DNA of 64,000 bases from Gammaproteobacteria bacterium (GTDB lineage: Bacteria; Pseudomonadota; Gammaproteobacteria; SZUA-152): the NCBI GenBank assembly GCA_032250735.1, contig JAVVEP010000002.1, positions 172,003 to 236,002 of the forward strand, read 5' to 3'. Made by a program: the position numbers and the translations under genes. This document shows positions 40,097-51,500 of this stretch, piece by piece. The first letter of the stretch is position 1, and every line of letters begins with the position of its first letter. The notes under the pieces are model-generated. The model did no database searches. It was not told the DNA's origin and saw nothing but the letters and a program-made list of their open reading frames with translations.

Positions 40097-43000
40097 CCGC
40101 ATGGCATCTCGTTTCGGACCGTATCGACTATTAGTGGCGACCAGCGTGTTATTCAGCACGCCGTGTTTTTCCGCACCAGTGGGTGGCGAGATCACCGCCG
40201 GCACCGGACAGATCCAGACCCTCAGCGACACCACGACACTGGTCACCCAGCAGAGCAATGTGCTGTCCATAAACTGGCAGAGCCTCAACCTCGGTACCGA
40301 TGAATTGCTGCGTTTCGAGCAGCCTTCCGCACAGTCAGCGGCCCTGAACAGCATCCTCGACCAGCAGCCCTCCCTGATCTTCGGCAAAATCGAGGCCAAT
40401 GGTCGTGTGTTTCTGATGAACCCCAACGGCATGATCTTTGGTGAATCCGCGCGCATCAATGTCGGCGCATTGGGCGCGGGCGCCTTTCAAATGGAGGCCG
40501 GTTCATTCAACGACAATGGCGGTTTCTCGTTTACCACGGGCGCGGGGCGGGTGGAGAATGCCGGCCAGATCACGGTGCCGGAGGGTGGCTCGGTTGCCCT
40601 GATCGGACAGACGGTGAGTAACAACGGACAGATCAGCGCCCGGCTGGGCAAGATTCATCTGCTGAGCGCGGATGCCGCCAGCCTGAGCTTTGACAACGAC
40701 GGCCTGATCCAGTTTGCGCTCAGCAGGGACACGGTGGAAAACGCCCTCAACAGTGAATCTGCCGTGCATAACAACGGCGTGCTACAGGCCGATGGCGGTT
40801 ATGTCGTGCTGGAGGCCCACGCCGCCCGCAACGTCTACCACAACGTGGTGAATAATGAGGGCCTGATCCAGGCCAGCCGTATCCGCAATGAGGGTGGTGT
40901 GATTCGCCTGGAAGGCAGCGGCGGCAATGTCATTAATTCCGGCGAGCTTAACGCGACCGGTTTAGATGAAGGTCAGACGGGTGGCGAGATCACGATGATG
41001 GGCGATCGCGTCGGGGTGTTCGGGGATGCCCGCATCGATGTCTCCGGTGCGGAGGGTGGCGGCAGCATCGCCATCGGCGGCTATCGCAAGGGCGCCGGCG
41101 AGAACACGGCCGCGTTTACCCAGGTGGGCGCGGACACCGATCTGCGGGCGGATGCCATCAGCCGTGGCGATGGCGGTGAGATTGTCGTCTGGGCGGATGA
41201 CACCAGCTGGGCCGCGGGCACAGTGTCCGCCACCGGCGGGGCGCTCGGCGGTGACGGGGGCTTTGTGGAGATCTCCGGCAGGCAGGGCCTGGTGTTGTCG
41301 GCCGGGGTGGACCTGAGTGCGGCCAGGGGTTCGCTGGGCACTCTACTGTTGGATCCAACCGACATCATTATTCACGATCAGGCCGATGGGGCACAGGGCA
41401 ATGACGGGCTATTACCGGACCTGTCCGACGCAACACAGGGCGCAGGCAGCTTTGACATCGGCGAACTGGCGCTGGAGGCGCTGGGCTTCAATAGCAACCT
41501 GGTTCTGGAGGCCACCAACAATATTACGATCAATGACCTCGCCGACAATAGCCTGGACTTTCTCATCAACAGCGGCGGCTCCATCACCATGACCGCCGAC
41601 GCCGGTGTCCCCGATGGGGTGGGCAGCCTGACGATGAACACCGGCGACGCCATCACCACACAGGGCAGCGCGCTGACCCTGTCCGGCGCCGGCATCACCC
41701 TCGGCAGCCTGAGCACGGGCGACGGGGCGATAACCATAAATAGTACAAGAAGTGTCGACATGGGTGCGGCCACCAGTGCCACCAACACAATCAATGTCAC
41801 CGTGGACAGCGACAACAATGGCGCAGAGACCCTGACCCTGCGCGGCGCATTATCCGGCAGCACGGTGAACCTTCTGGGCGGAAGCAATGGCGGTGACACG
41901 CTGATTGCGCCGGATTCCATCAACGCCTGGACGGTCAGCGCCCTCAACGCCGGCACGCTCAATGGCGCGGCCTTCTCACAGTTCCCCAATCTCACCGGCG
42001 GCAGCCTGGACGACACCTTTGCACTGAGCGGTACGGGAAGCATCGCCGGCGTGTTCGACGGGGCGGGCCATAGTGTAGGCGACACGGTCGATTACTCGGG
42101 ACGACCGGGTGGGATCTTTTCGGTCACCCTGGATGGCAATGTGCAGAATATCGAAAATCTCATCGGCAATGGTAACGACAACTCGACATTGATCGCCGCT
42201 GATGTGGCGAATACCTGGATGATCACCGCCGAAAATGACGGCACGGTGGCGGGAGTTGCCTTTACCAATTTTAAAAATATCACCGGCGGCAGTGATACCG
42301 ATGACTTCATACTCAGCGGTGGATCGGTAACGGGCACCGTCGATGGTGGTGGCGGCATCAATAGCCTGACCGCCAACGATACGGACAATGACTGGAATAT
42401 CCTGTCTGCCGATGGTGGCAATATTGTCGCCTCGGTGTTTGCCTTTACCAATATCGCCAACCTGATCGGTGGTGGGCTGGTTGACAGCTTTCTGATCAAT
42501 GCCGGATCCATCAGTGGCACGATTGATGGTGGTGCCGGCAGTGATGCACTGTCCGCCGCTAATGTGGCCAATGTCTGGACGATCACCAATAATGATGCAG
42601 GCACTGTTACCAATGTGAATGCCTTCCAGAGCATCGAAAATCTTATCGGCAGAACCAGTACCGATGATTTCACCCTTGCCGTCGGCGTAACGATGAGCGG
42701 CACCATAGATGGGGGAGGGGGAGACGATAGCATCGACCTTTCCGCCCAGATAGGTACGGTGGTGGATCTGGCCGGTAGCAGTTATGCCAATATCGAGCAA
42801 TATACCGGTAATGCAACCGACAGCACCCTGATCGGGGCGGACACCCCGAATGTATGGACCATCAATGGCAGTCTTGATGGCATCGATGACGGCACCGTGG
42901 GGCTGATCAGCTTTACCAATTTTAACAATCTCACCGGCGGCACGGACACGGACACCTTTACCTTATCGGGTGGCACCCTCAGCGGCACCCTGGACGGCGG

Positions 43001-46000
43001 CGGCGGCACTGACACCCTGGTGGGCGACAACCTGCCCAATACCTGGAATATATCGTCAGCCGATGCCGGTACGGCAACGGGCATCGGTGGAGGATTTTCC
43101 AGTATCGAAAACCTGACCGGCAATGCCAATACGGACGACTTTATCTTTGCCGATGGCAGCAGTCTGTCGGGCGTCATCAATGGCGCCACCGGTAGCGATC
43201 GCGTCGACTTTTCTGCGGAGTCTGCTGCGGTTGTCGTCACCATGGGCGCGGCGGGTTTTGCGAACATAGAGAGCTTTGAAGGCAATAATACTGACAGCAC
43301 CATCATCGGAGACAATGTGGCAAACGACTGGGTGATTAATGGCGACAATGATGGCACGGTCAGCTATTTTACCGGCAGCACCGCCTTCAGCAATTTTACC
43401 AATCTCACCGGCGGCTCGGATACGGACAGCTTCCGGCTCTCGGGTGGCAGCATCATTGTGCAGATTGATGGTGGCGGTGGGGTGAATACCCTGATTGGCT
43501 ATAATCAGGTGAATGACTGGGCCATCAGTGGCGCCAATGCCGGCACTGTTACCGGCGTCGTCGGCTTTAGCAATATTGAAAACCTGACAGGTGGCTCTGA
43601 CACCGACAACTTCGTATTTGCGGATCCCGGTTCCATCAGCGGCGTGATCAATGGCGCGGCGGGGACGGACGAGGTTAGTTATGCGGCAAAAACCGCTGCG
43701 GTGGTGGTCGATATCGCGGACAGCAATTTTTTGAGCATCGAGTCCTTCATCGGTAATGATACGGACAGCACACTGCTGGGGGATAATACGCTCAATGCCT
43801 GGAGCATCACCGGCGCCAATAGCGGCACCGTCGGCATTGTCTCGTTTGCAGGCTTCAATCATCTCACCGGCAACGACGCGGCCGATACCTTCCAGTTTTC
43901 GGTCGGTGGCAGTCTTGCTGGCAGCATCACCGGCACTGGCAGCATCACCGGTGGTCTGGGCAATGACACCCTACAGGGTAAGGATACGGACAATAGCTGG
44001 GCTATTACCGGTGCCGATACGGGTACCCTCAATAGCGTGGTGGCATTCTCGGAATTAGAATCCCTGCTCGGCGGCAATGCGGTGGATACCTTCACCTTCG
44101 CTGACGGCAGCAGTTTTGGCGGTGTCATCAATGGCGGGGCGGGCAGTGATGTGGTCAATCAGGCGGCGATCACTACCCCCGTCAATATCAACCTGGCATC
44201 CGCCTCGTTCGCCAGCATCGAGAGTTTTATCGGCAACGGTACCAACAGCTCCCTGTCAGGCCCCGCCGTGAACAGTACCTGGCTGGTGACAGCAATCGAC
44301 AGCGGTACGGTAAACGGCATCAACTTCAGCGGTTTTAATAACATCACGGGCAATACCCAAACAGACACCTTTCAGATTACTAGCGGGGAGATAACCGGCA
44401 TTATATCTGGTGGGCTGGGGATAGACACCCTCACCGCACGCGATGTCGCCAATACCTGGAATATCAGCGGCACCGATACGGGCAATGTCACCGATGTGGC
44501 GAGCTTTTCGCAGATAGAGAATCTGACGGGTGGCAGCACAACCGATACCTTTGTGTTTGGTGCGGTGGGGGACGTGAGCGGCAATATTAATGGTGGGGCC
44601 GGCGCGGATACCGTTGACCTCGCGAACAAATCCGGAGCGGTAGCGATCGACCTGGCATCCAGCCGATTCACCAATATCGAGACATTTATTGGTAATAACA
44701 TTAACAGCACGCTCACTGGCCCCGCCAGTTTAAATACCTGGCAGATTACCGGCAATAACGATGGCAGTGTCGGTGGCATCGCCTTTAATAATTTCAATAA
44801 CCTCGTCGGCAATATCAACGTGGATGTTTTCTTGTTTCAGAATGGTGGCGCCATCACCGGCATTGTAGACGGTGGCTCGGGTCAGGATACCGTCGATTTC
44901 ACACTGGAGAGCGGCGTAGTGGATGTAGTTCTCGGATCCACCAACTACGCCCGGATAGAGACCTTCGTCGGTAACAATGTTTCCAGCACGCTGACCGGCG
45001 ATGCACTCGCCAATACCTGGGTCATCACCGACGTCAATGAGGGGACTCTCGGGACAATCAGCTTCAGTGATTTTAATAATCTTGTGGGCAACTCCGGCAG
45101 CGATCATTTTACACTGAACGGTGGCAGCATTACGGGTACGGTTGACGGGGCCGCTGGCGCCAACACGATTACGGCGGATAATACCGCAAACAGCTGGACC
45201 ATCACCGCAGCGGATGCCGGCAGTGTCACCGGCATATCGGCATTCTCCAATATCGAAAATCTGAACGGCAATGCCGGCACGGATGGCTTCACGTTTGCGG
45301 ATGGCGGTAGTATCTCCGGTGTGGTGAACGGTGCCGGAGGAGTTGATGTGGTGGATCAGTCGGCGCAATCCGGATTCGTCAATCTGCTGCTGGGTAGCAG
45401 TGGCTATACCAATATCGAGAGTTTTATCGGTAACGGTGGCAATAGCACCCTGACCGGCGATAACACGATCAACACCTGGACCCTTACCGGGCCGGATACC
45501 GGCACCGTCGGTTCCGTGAACTTCGCCAATATCAGTAATCTCCAGGGCGGCAGCAATGATGACAGCTTCACCACCAACGGTGGAACGGTCACCGGACAAA
45601 TCAACGGCGGTAGTGGCAATGATCTCATTCTGGCCGAAAATGTGATCAACACCTGGAACATCACCGGCGCCAACACCGGCAACGTCAATGGGATTAATAG
45701 TTTTACTGACATCGAAAACCTGCTGGGCAACGCCAGCGTCGATAACTATATCTTTGCCGATGGCAGCAGCTTCAGCGGGGTGATTGATGGGGCAGGCGGA
45801 TCCGATGTGGTGGACCACTCTTCGGAAACCAATGCGGTTATCGTCTCTCTGGCCAGCGGCCAATACCAGAACATTGAATTATTCGTCGGCAATACTACCA
45901 ACAGTACCCTGGTGGGCGACAACACCACCAATGCCTGGTCGATCACGGGCGGCAATGCCGGTGCGGTGAACAGCATCAACTTTACCGGGTACAACAATGT

Positions 46001-48353
46001 CACGGGCAATGCGAGTGCCGATACCTTTACGCTTGCCGGTGGCAACATCACCGGTACCATTGATGGCGGTTCCGGCAATGACAGCATTCAGGCCGAAAAT
46101 ATCACCAACACCTGGAATGTCACCGCGCAGGATGCCGGCAATCTCACCCAGGTCAACGCCTTTCAGAATATCGACAACCTGCTGGGGGGCAGCGCCGTTG
46201 ACACCTTCAACCTCGATGCGAATCTGTCAGGCATGGTGAGCGGCGGCGGGGGAGACGATCTTGTCAATCTGGGTGGGCTGGTGACCATCGGTGGCGGGCT
46301 GATCGGTGGAACCAGCACGGATACGCTGACCGGCCCGGACCAGAATAGTAGCTGGATCATTGCCGGCCTTGACAGTGGCTTTGTGAACGGCACTGCCTTC
46401 TCGCAGATAGAATCCCTCAACGGCGGAATAGGGAATGACAGCTTTAATATCAGCAATGCCGCCGCCGCGGGCATCTCTGGCGGCATCGCGGGCGGGGCAG
46501 GCGACGACAACCTCGCGGTGGACTATGTCGCCGCCTCATCACGCAATATCACGTTTGATGGCGGCACCGGGACCGACAGCATCAGCCTGACCGGTACGGC
46601 TAGCGGATTGATCAATACATTTACATTTGGACCCGCCAGTGATGCCGTGATGATCACCAGCAACAGCGGTAGTATCAACCAGACAGTAACAGGCTCTGGC
46701 GTTGAAGCAGCCAACGACAGCATGACCGCCGACACCATCAATCTGCTGGGCTCTACCGGCGACGATGTCATGCAGTTGTCACCGGGATCGATCGGCGGTT
46801 CACAACCAGTCAGCTTTCAGATTAGCGGAATGCCCGCGCTGCAGTTTTCAAACAAAACCGATCTCGCTATCAATGCCGGTGCGGGAAGCGATTCGGTTAC
46901 CATCACCGGGGCCGTGACGCTGGCCGGTGATATCACGCTTGCCGCCGAATCCGTCGTCCAAGGCGCCGGCGGACAGTTGGGGGCGGACACGCTAACTCTC
47001 GCCGATGTTGCCAGTATCGGGTCATCCTCTAATCCACTGGCCACCTCGGTCAACACTCTGGACATCACAGGGGCTACAGTAGACGCCTATGTTTTAGAGT
47101 CCAACGGCCTGGCAGCATCGGCCGAGAACGTCAGCGGAGTCCTGTCGATCACCACCAATGCCGGGAACATTACCTCATCGGGCCGTTTTAACGTGACCGG
47201 CACATCGGCCTTCGCGGTGGCGGACGGTGGCTCCATCATTCTGGATGATGCGGCAAACCTGTTCTCCGGCACGCCGGGCTTTTCATCGTCCGGCACCATC
47301 CATCACCTGTTATTGACCGACAACAGCGCGGTGGATATTCCCAGCCTCACTCTTACGGGTGATCTGGAAATACTCGCCACGGGTATGGTTACCCAGGCGG
47401 GGGCACTGAACATACAGGGCAACACCATCATCGATGCCAATACCAGCACGATTACCTTGACCGACGCCGGCAACGATTTCGCCGGTAGCGTCAGCCTGCG
47501 CAATAGCGGACAGGCAAACACCGCCATCACCGATGCCAACAGTCTGCAGCTGGCCGCCTCCAGTGTGGGCAGCGGTACGCTCAACATCAGCGCCGGGGCC
47601 ATCAGCCAGTCCGGCTCGCTGGTGCAGGCTGCCGGTGCGGGCACGGCCACCTTCACCGCCGACAGCGGTGATATCGCGCTGACCAATGGAGGCAACGAAT
47701 TTACCGGCGCCGTGGTGATCAACAACACAGGTCCCGGCGATAGCGCCTTGACCGACAGCAGCGGACTGACCCTGGCGGCATCGACCACCAGCGGCGGCGA
47801 CCTCACGATTATCGCCAATGACACGATCAACCTCAGCGGCACAACTACATCCAATAATGGCGATATCAGCATTACCGCCAACACCGGCGATATCCAGTTA
47901 GGTCTCCTGAATGCCGGTTCAGGCAGGCTAACTATCAACGCCGCCAGCGGCAATGTGATCGGCGATACCAGCACGATCACCAACCCGAATCTCAGCAGTC
48001 AGACCCTTGAGATATTCGCCGGCGAGACCATCGGCAGTTTCAACAATCCCATTTCCGTCAATGTCGCCTCAGGTGGCACCAGCCTGTTCATCGCCGGTGA
48101 GGGGTCGGCGAATATCATCGGCCTACCCGGCACGATTCTCCCAGGCTCGGTACTGGTAAACGACGTCACCACCACCAATATCGCCGTCGGCAAAGGCCAA
48201 AGCGTCTCCTTCATCGAAAACACCATCCGCCCCACACAGGCATTCCTCTCGCCGCTGTACGACATCTCCAGTGGTGGCCTCCACCTGTACGACTATGAGT
48301 ACAACCGCGAACCGGATGAGAAAGCCAAACGGAGAACGGATCGGCGCAAGTAA
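40086..48353 (+). CDS. TpsA giant exoprotein with haemagglutinin-type secretion domain and repeat array
   Basis: The 2,755-residue protein has a signal peptide (cleavage near PCFSA, residue 30). The TPS secretion domain follows (about 31-290): GGEITAGTGQIQTLSDTTTLV, NVLSINWQSLNLG and NPNGMIFGESARINVGAL, with NPNG at 112-115. Next come FHA-type beta-helix repeats. From about residue 600 to 2,120 there are about 20 modules built on N-x-W-x-I-x-(9-10)-G-x-V...F-x-x-I-E-N-L-x-G followed by D-x-F...G-x-I-(D/N)-G-G-x-G-x-D. A different beta-solenoid part follows, then a basic tail. Almost no cysteine, as in other surface beta-helix proteins. Probably a secreted adhesin or surface layer; no CDI-type VENN toxin boundary was seen. 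Confidence 0.9.
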   Translation: MDFNRMASRFGPYRLLVATSVLFSTPCFSAPVGGEITAGTGQIQTLSDTTTLVTQQSNVLSINWQSLNLGTDELLRFEQPSAQSAALNSILDQQPSLIFGKIEANGRVFLMNPNGMIFGESARINVGALGAGAFQMEAGSFNDNGGFSFTTGAGRVENAGQITVPEGGSVALIGQTVSNNGQISARLGKIHLLSADAASLSFDNDGLIQFALSRDTVENALNSESAVHNNGVLQADGGYVVLEAHAARNVYHNVVNNEGLIQASRIRNEGGVIRLEGSGGNVINSGELNATGLDEGQTGGEITMMGDRVGVFGDARIDVSGAEGGGSIAIGGYRKGAGENTAAFTQVGADTDLRADAISRGDGGEIVVWADDTSWAAGTVSATGGALGGDGGFVEISGRQGLVLSAGVDLSAARGSLGTLLLDPTDIIIHDQADGAQGNDGLLPDLSDATQGAGSFDIGELALEALGFNSNLVLEATNNITINDLADNSLDFLINSGGSITMTADAGVPDGVGSLTMNTGDAITTQGSALTLSGAGITLGSLSTGDGAITINSTRSVDMGAATSATNTINVTVDSDNNGAETLTLRGALSGSTVNLLGGSNGGDTLIAPDSINAWTVSALNAGTLNGAAFSQFPNLTGGSLDDTFALSGTGSIAGVFDGAGHSVGDTVDYSGRPGGIFSVTLDGNVQNIENLIGNGNDNSTLIAADVANTWMITAENDGTVAGVAFTNFKNITGGSDTDDFILSGGSVTGTVDGGGGINSLTANDTDNDWNILSADGGNIVASVFAFTNIANLIGGGLVDSFLINAGSISGTIDGGAGSDALSAANVANVWTITNNDAGTVTNVNAFQSIENLIGRTSTDDFTLAVGVTMSGTIDGGGGDDSIDLSAQIGTVVDLAGSSYANIEQYTGNATDSTLIGADTPNVWTINGSLDGIDDGTVGLISFTNFNNLTGGTDTDTFTLSGGTLSGTLDGGGGTDTLVGDNLPNTWNISSADAGTATGIGGGFSSIENLTGNANTDDFIFADGSSLSGVINGATGSDRVDFSAESAAVVVTMGAAGFANIESFEGNNTDSTIIGDNVANDWVINGDNDGTVSYFTGSTAFSNFTNLTGGSDTDSFRLSGGSIIVQIDGGGGVNTLIGYNQVNDWAISGANAGTVTGVVGFSNIENLTGGSDTDNFVFADPGSISGVINGAAGTDEVSYAAKTAAVVVDIADSNFLSIESFIGNDTDSTLLGDNTLNAWSITGANSGTVGIVSFAGFNHLTGNDAADTFQFSVGGSLAGSITGTGSITGGLGNDTLQGKDTDNSWAITGADTGTLNSVVAFSELESLLGGNAVDTFTFADGSSFGGVINGGAGSDVVNQAAITTPVNINLASASFASIESFIGNGTNSSLSGPAVNSTWLVTAIDSGTVNGINFSGFNNITGNTQTDTFQITSGEITGIISGGLGIDTLTARDVANTWNISGTDTGNVTDVASFSQIENLTGGSTTDTFVFGAVGDVSGNINGGAGADTVDLANKSGAVAIDLASSRFTNIETFIGNNINSTLTGPASLNTWQITGNNDGSVGGIAFNNFNNLVGNINVDVFLFQNGGAITGIVDGGSGQDTVDFTLESGVVDVVLGSTNYARIETFVGNNVSSTLTGDALANTWVITDVNEGTLGTISFSDFNNLVGNSGSDHFTLNGGSITGTVDGAAGANTITADNTANSWTITAADAGSVTGISAFSNIENLNGNAGTDGFTFADGGSISGVVNGAGGVDVVDQSAQSGFVNLLLGSSGYTNIESFIGNGGNSTLTGDNTINTWTLTGPDTGTVGSVNFANISNLQGGSNDDSFTTNGGTVTGQINGGSGNDLILAENVINTWNITGANTGNVNGINSFTDIENLLGNASVDNYIFADGSSFSGVIDGAGGSDVVDHSSETNAVIVSLASGQYQNIELFVGNTTNSTLVGDNTTNAWSITGGNAGAVNSINFTGYNNVTGNASADTFTLAGGNITGTIDGGSGNDSIQAENITNTWNVTAQDAGNLTQVNAFQNIDNLLGGSAVDTFNLDANLSGMVSGGGGDDLVNLGGLVTIGGGLIGGTSTDTLTGPDQNSSWIIAGLDSGFVNGTAFSQIESLNGGIGNDSFNISNAAAAGISGGIAGGAGDDNLAVDYVAASSRNITFDGGTGTDSISLTGTASGLINTFTFGPASDAVMITSNSGSINQTVTGSGVEAANDSMTADTINLLGSTGDDVMQLSPGSIGGSQPVSFQISGMPALQFSNKTDLAINAGAGSDSVTITGAVTLAGDITLAAESVVQGAGGQLGADTLTLADVASIGSSSNPLATSVNTLDITGATVDAYVLESNGLAASAENVSGVLSITTNAGNITSSGRFNVTGTSAFAVADGGSIILDDAANLFSGTPGFSSSGTIHHLLLTDNSAVDIPSLTLTGDLEILATGMVTQAGALNIQGNTIIDANTSTITLTDAGNDFAGSVSLRNSGQANTAITDANSLQLAASSVGSGTLNISAGAISQSGSLVQAAGAGTATFTADSGDIALTNGGNEFTGAVVINNTGPGDSALTDSSGLTLAASTTSGGDLTIIANDTINLSGTTTSNNGDISITANTGDIQLGLLNAGSGRLTINAASGNVIGDTSTITNPNLSSQTLEIFAGETIGSFNNPISVNVASGGTSLFIAGEGSANIIGLPGTILPGSVLVNDVTTTNIAVGKGQSVSFIENTIRPTQAFLSPLYDISSGGLHLYDYEYNREPDEKAKRRTDRRK
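41870..46440 (+). repeat. Intragenic tandem repeat array of the TpsA exoprotein
   Basis: About 20 divergent copies of a 75-80-residue module occur here, counted by the Asn-x-Trp core. Modules alternate: one form carries an extra (Y/F)-x-x-I-E-x-F-(I/V)-G-N...S-T-L block before the Trp, the other does not, giving a two-module period of about 460-475 bases. Successive STL blocks lie near 42820, 43291, 43762, 44239 and 44700. Then there is one short step of about 280 bases to 44978, then 45438 and 45897. The short step looks like a loss or gain of one module. Confidence 0.85.
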
Positions 48354-48441
48354 TCGGATTGCCGAACATTTCGGAGTTCACCTTGCAACGATCGGACGGA
48401 TTGTTCGGGTGAGGATATTACAATACGAAACTAATCCCGTC
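48349..48441 (+). pseudogene. 3' relic of a REP-associated tyrosine transposase (RAYT-like) gene
   Basis: In the frame overlapping the tpsA stop, the translation SNRIAEHFGVHLATIGRIVR followed by ...LQYETNP resembles the C-terminal helix-turn-helix tail of RAYT/IS200-like proteins, which typically reads IAEHFGVHYATVSRIVR and ends LQYKT. No upstream transposase body exists, because the sequence before it is tpsA. This is therefore a fragment. Downstream (48468-48500) is a small C/T-rich direct repeat, CCTCTAACCC-CGTTT. Family recognition is from memory of the motif, so moderate confidence. Confidence 0.5.
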
Positions 48442-48571
48442 CCCCTGACCTCTCTTCCTCTAACCCCGTTTCCTCTAACCCGTTTCCAACTGGACCCCAT
48501 TCCCAAATGAAATCATTTTTTGTAAAAAGCATAAAGGTTTGCCAAACATCTTTTATGTGTAAATCTCCATT

Positions 48572-51500
48572 ATGCTAAACCCACCCAGCCCAGCCCTATC
48601 TTCCCGCGCTGTGAATAAAGCGTTACGGGCATCCGAAAGTCGCTATCGTCGTCTATTCGAAACGGCTCAAAACGGAATCCTGCTTCTCAACGCTGAAACT
48701 GCACAGGTCGAAGACCTCAATCTCTACTTGATCGAACTTCTTGGCTACTCGCATGCAGAGTCCCTGGGGAAAAAGCTATGGGAGATGGGCCCGTTTTCGG
48801 AAAGTGCCGAGTTCAGGGAAATGTTTTCGGAGCTGCAAACGAATGGACATGTCCGATACGAAGACCTTCCACTCAAAACCAGATCCGGTGCTAGAATGCA
48901 GGTCGAATTCGTAGGCAATATTTACGACTGCGAAGGCGTCAAGGTCGTTCAGTGCAACATTCACGATATAACCGAACGCAAGGCAGCCGAAGCAAAATTC
49001 CAGCGTCAAAAGCAACTCTATGCTGCACTGAGCCAGTGTAACCATGCCATTGTGCACTGCGACAACGAGGAAGAGTTGTTCCTGCAGATCTGCCGCGTAG
49101 CGGTGCAATTCGGCGGCATGAAAATGGCCTGGATCGGTTTGGCCGACAATAAGACTCTCAAGGTTAGGCCAGCGGCCAGTTTTGGCGATCACACCGAATA
49201 CCTGAAAGACATCCATGTCTCTGTGGATGCCGATAGCCCGTTTGGACGAGGCCCGATTGGCACGGCAATTCGCGACAACCGTTTGTACTGGTGTCAGGAT
49301 TTCCTGGCTGACCCGGCAACCGTTCCCTGGCGTGAGCGCGCCTTGTCCGCTGGCCTGGCCGCAGCCGCCGCGTTGCCGCTGCACAGGGAAGGCGTTGCCA
49401 TCGGCACTTTTACCCTGTATTCCGCAGAGCCCAACGCCTTCGACGAAGAGGCGAGAAACCTGCTGATGGAAATGGCGACGGATATCAGCTTTGCGCTCGA
49501 CAAATTCGCCCGCGAATCTCAGTACAAGCGAGAGAAAAAGGAAATGGCATTCAAGAGCATGATGCTCCAGACTCAGCTGGAGACTTCGCTTGATGCCATT
49601 CTCGTGGTCGGCAAGAATGAGCAAATCATCTCCTACAATCAACAGTTCATCGTTCTGTGGAAACTGTCCCCACTGCTTGTGAGTGAGGGTCTGAATACTC
49701 CTGTGCTTCAGTCAGTTGTTGACCAAATAAAAAATCCGGAAGAATTTGCCGTTCGTATCCGATATTTGTACGAGCACCGCGAGGAAAAGAGTCACGAGGA
49801 GATATCGCTAAAAGATGGGAGAATAATCGATCGGTATTCGGCTCCAGTCACTGGCACAGACGGCAAGTATTACGGACGCGCCTGGTATTTCCGTGACATC
49901 ACCGAACGCAAAAAGTCCAGTCAGAGGTTCAGGGATCTACTGGAATCTGCGCCTGATGCAATGGTCATTGTCGACCACAACGCCGAAATAGTGCTGGTCA
50001 ACTCACAGGCCGTTAATCTGTTTGGCTGGACAAGAGAGGAACTGCTGGAGCACAAGATCGAAATACTCGTACCTGAAAGCAACCGCGGCGCTCACCGGGT
50101 ATCCCTGAACGGTTTTTTCACCCAACCGAGTGCACGAACAATGGGCGCGGGACGGGAACTGTTTGGCCTGCACAAGGACGGCACCGAATTCCCGGTAGAA
50201 ATCAGCCTAAGCCCACTGGAGACAGACGAAGTCCCCGTGGTGATATTCACCATTCGCGACATTACTGAGCGCAAGCGGGCGGACATTGCGCTGCGCAAGA
50301 GCGAAGAACGATTCAAGACCATGTTTCAGCAGGCGCCGTTGGGAATTTCCGTGATCGATTCAATCTCGGGACATATCTACGAAACCAACCAACGCTTTGC
50401 CGAGATTGCCGGCAGGTCAATGGAAGAGTTGGCGAATATTGACTGGTTGCAAATCACTCACCCCGACGATATGCAGGTGGACCTGGATAATATGGCGTTG
50501 TTGACTTCCGGGAAGCTAAACAGATTCCAGATGGAAAAGCGTTATCTTCGCCCCGATGGCTCAGACGTCTGGATCGACATGACGGTCAGCCCGTTGAAGG
50601 TCGAAAATAGAACCCGTCCACACCACCTCTGCATGATCCAGGATATTACAGAACGCAAGGCAGTGGAGAGCAGGGTCGCATACCTCAACCGCGTATATGC
50701 AATGCTGGGCAGTATCAATACGCTAATCGTGCGTGTGCACAGCCACGATGAACTGTTTAATGAGGCGTGCCGGGTCGCGGTGGAGATAGGTGGGTTTCGC
50801 ATGGCCATGATAGCCACGGTGGATGCGAGCCCGATGACGATTGTCCCGCGGGCCACGGCAGGTAAGGACGAAGCGCTCCTTGGCGACATAAAAAACATCT
50901 TGTCGTCTCCTGAGCGTGCATCAGCCACCATGGTTTCACGGGCGATAAGAGAGAAAAGAATCATTGTCTCCAATGACTCGCAAAGCGATCCCCAGGTGTT
51001 ATTCGATACGAAATATGCCGAAAACGGTGTTCACTCAATCATCATTTTGCCCTTGATCGTTTCAGATGAAGCCATTGGCACGCTCGCGCTATACGCGAAC
51101 GAGAAAAATTTCTTTCATGAAGAAGAGGTGAAACTGCTGACTGATCTGGCCGGCGATATTTCCTATGCCATGGCCTATTTGAAGGCTGAGGCGGCGCTGC
51201 GTAACCTCAACGAAGAACTGGAAGAAAAGGTAGCGACACGCACCGCCGATCTGGAACAGGCACGGCTCGCGGCCGATCAGGCCAACCAGGCCAAGTCACG
51301 CTTTCTTGCCACCATGAGCCACGAGATACGTACTCCAATGAACGGTGTGATCGGCATGGCCGACGTGCTGCAGCAGACCAGTCTTAATGACCAGCAGATG
51401 GAGATGGTCGACCTTATCCACGAATCGGCACATTCGCTATTGTCGGTCATCGACGACATTCTCGATTTTTCCAAGATCGAGGCCGGGCGGATGGATATCG

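Noticed and set aside
39473-40459. 328-codon minus-strand frame across the tpsB-tpsA junction
   Set aside because: It spans two well-supported plus-strand genes and shows no domain.
44730-45863. Long minus-strand frame (377 codons) and several others opposite tpsA
   Set aside because: They are shadows of a repetitive, low-cysteine coding sequence with biased codons; no start context and no recognisable protein.
41870-46440. Regular DNA repeats that could suggest a CRISPR array
   Set aside because: Period is about 230 or 470 bases, copies are diverged, and all lie in one open frame; no identical 24-40-base direct repeats with unique spacers and no cas genes.
40086-48353. Contact-dependent inhibition toxin (CdiA) interpretation of TpsA
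   Set aside because: No VENN-type motif, no toxin-like C-terminus and no small immunity gene follows; the next gene is a sensor kinase.
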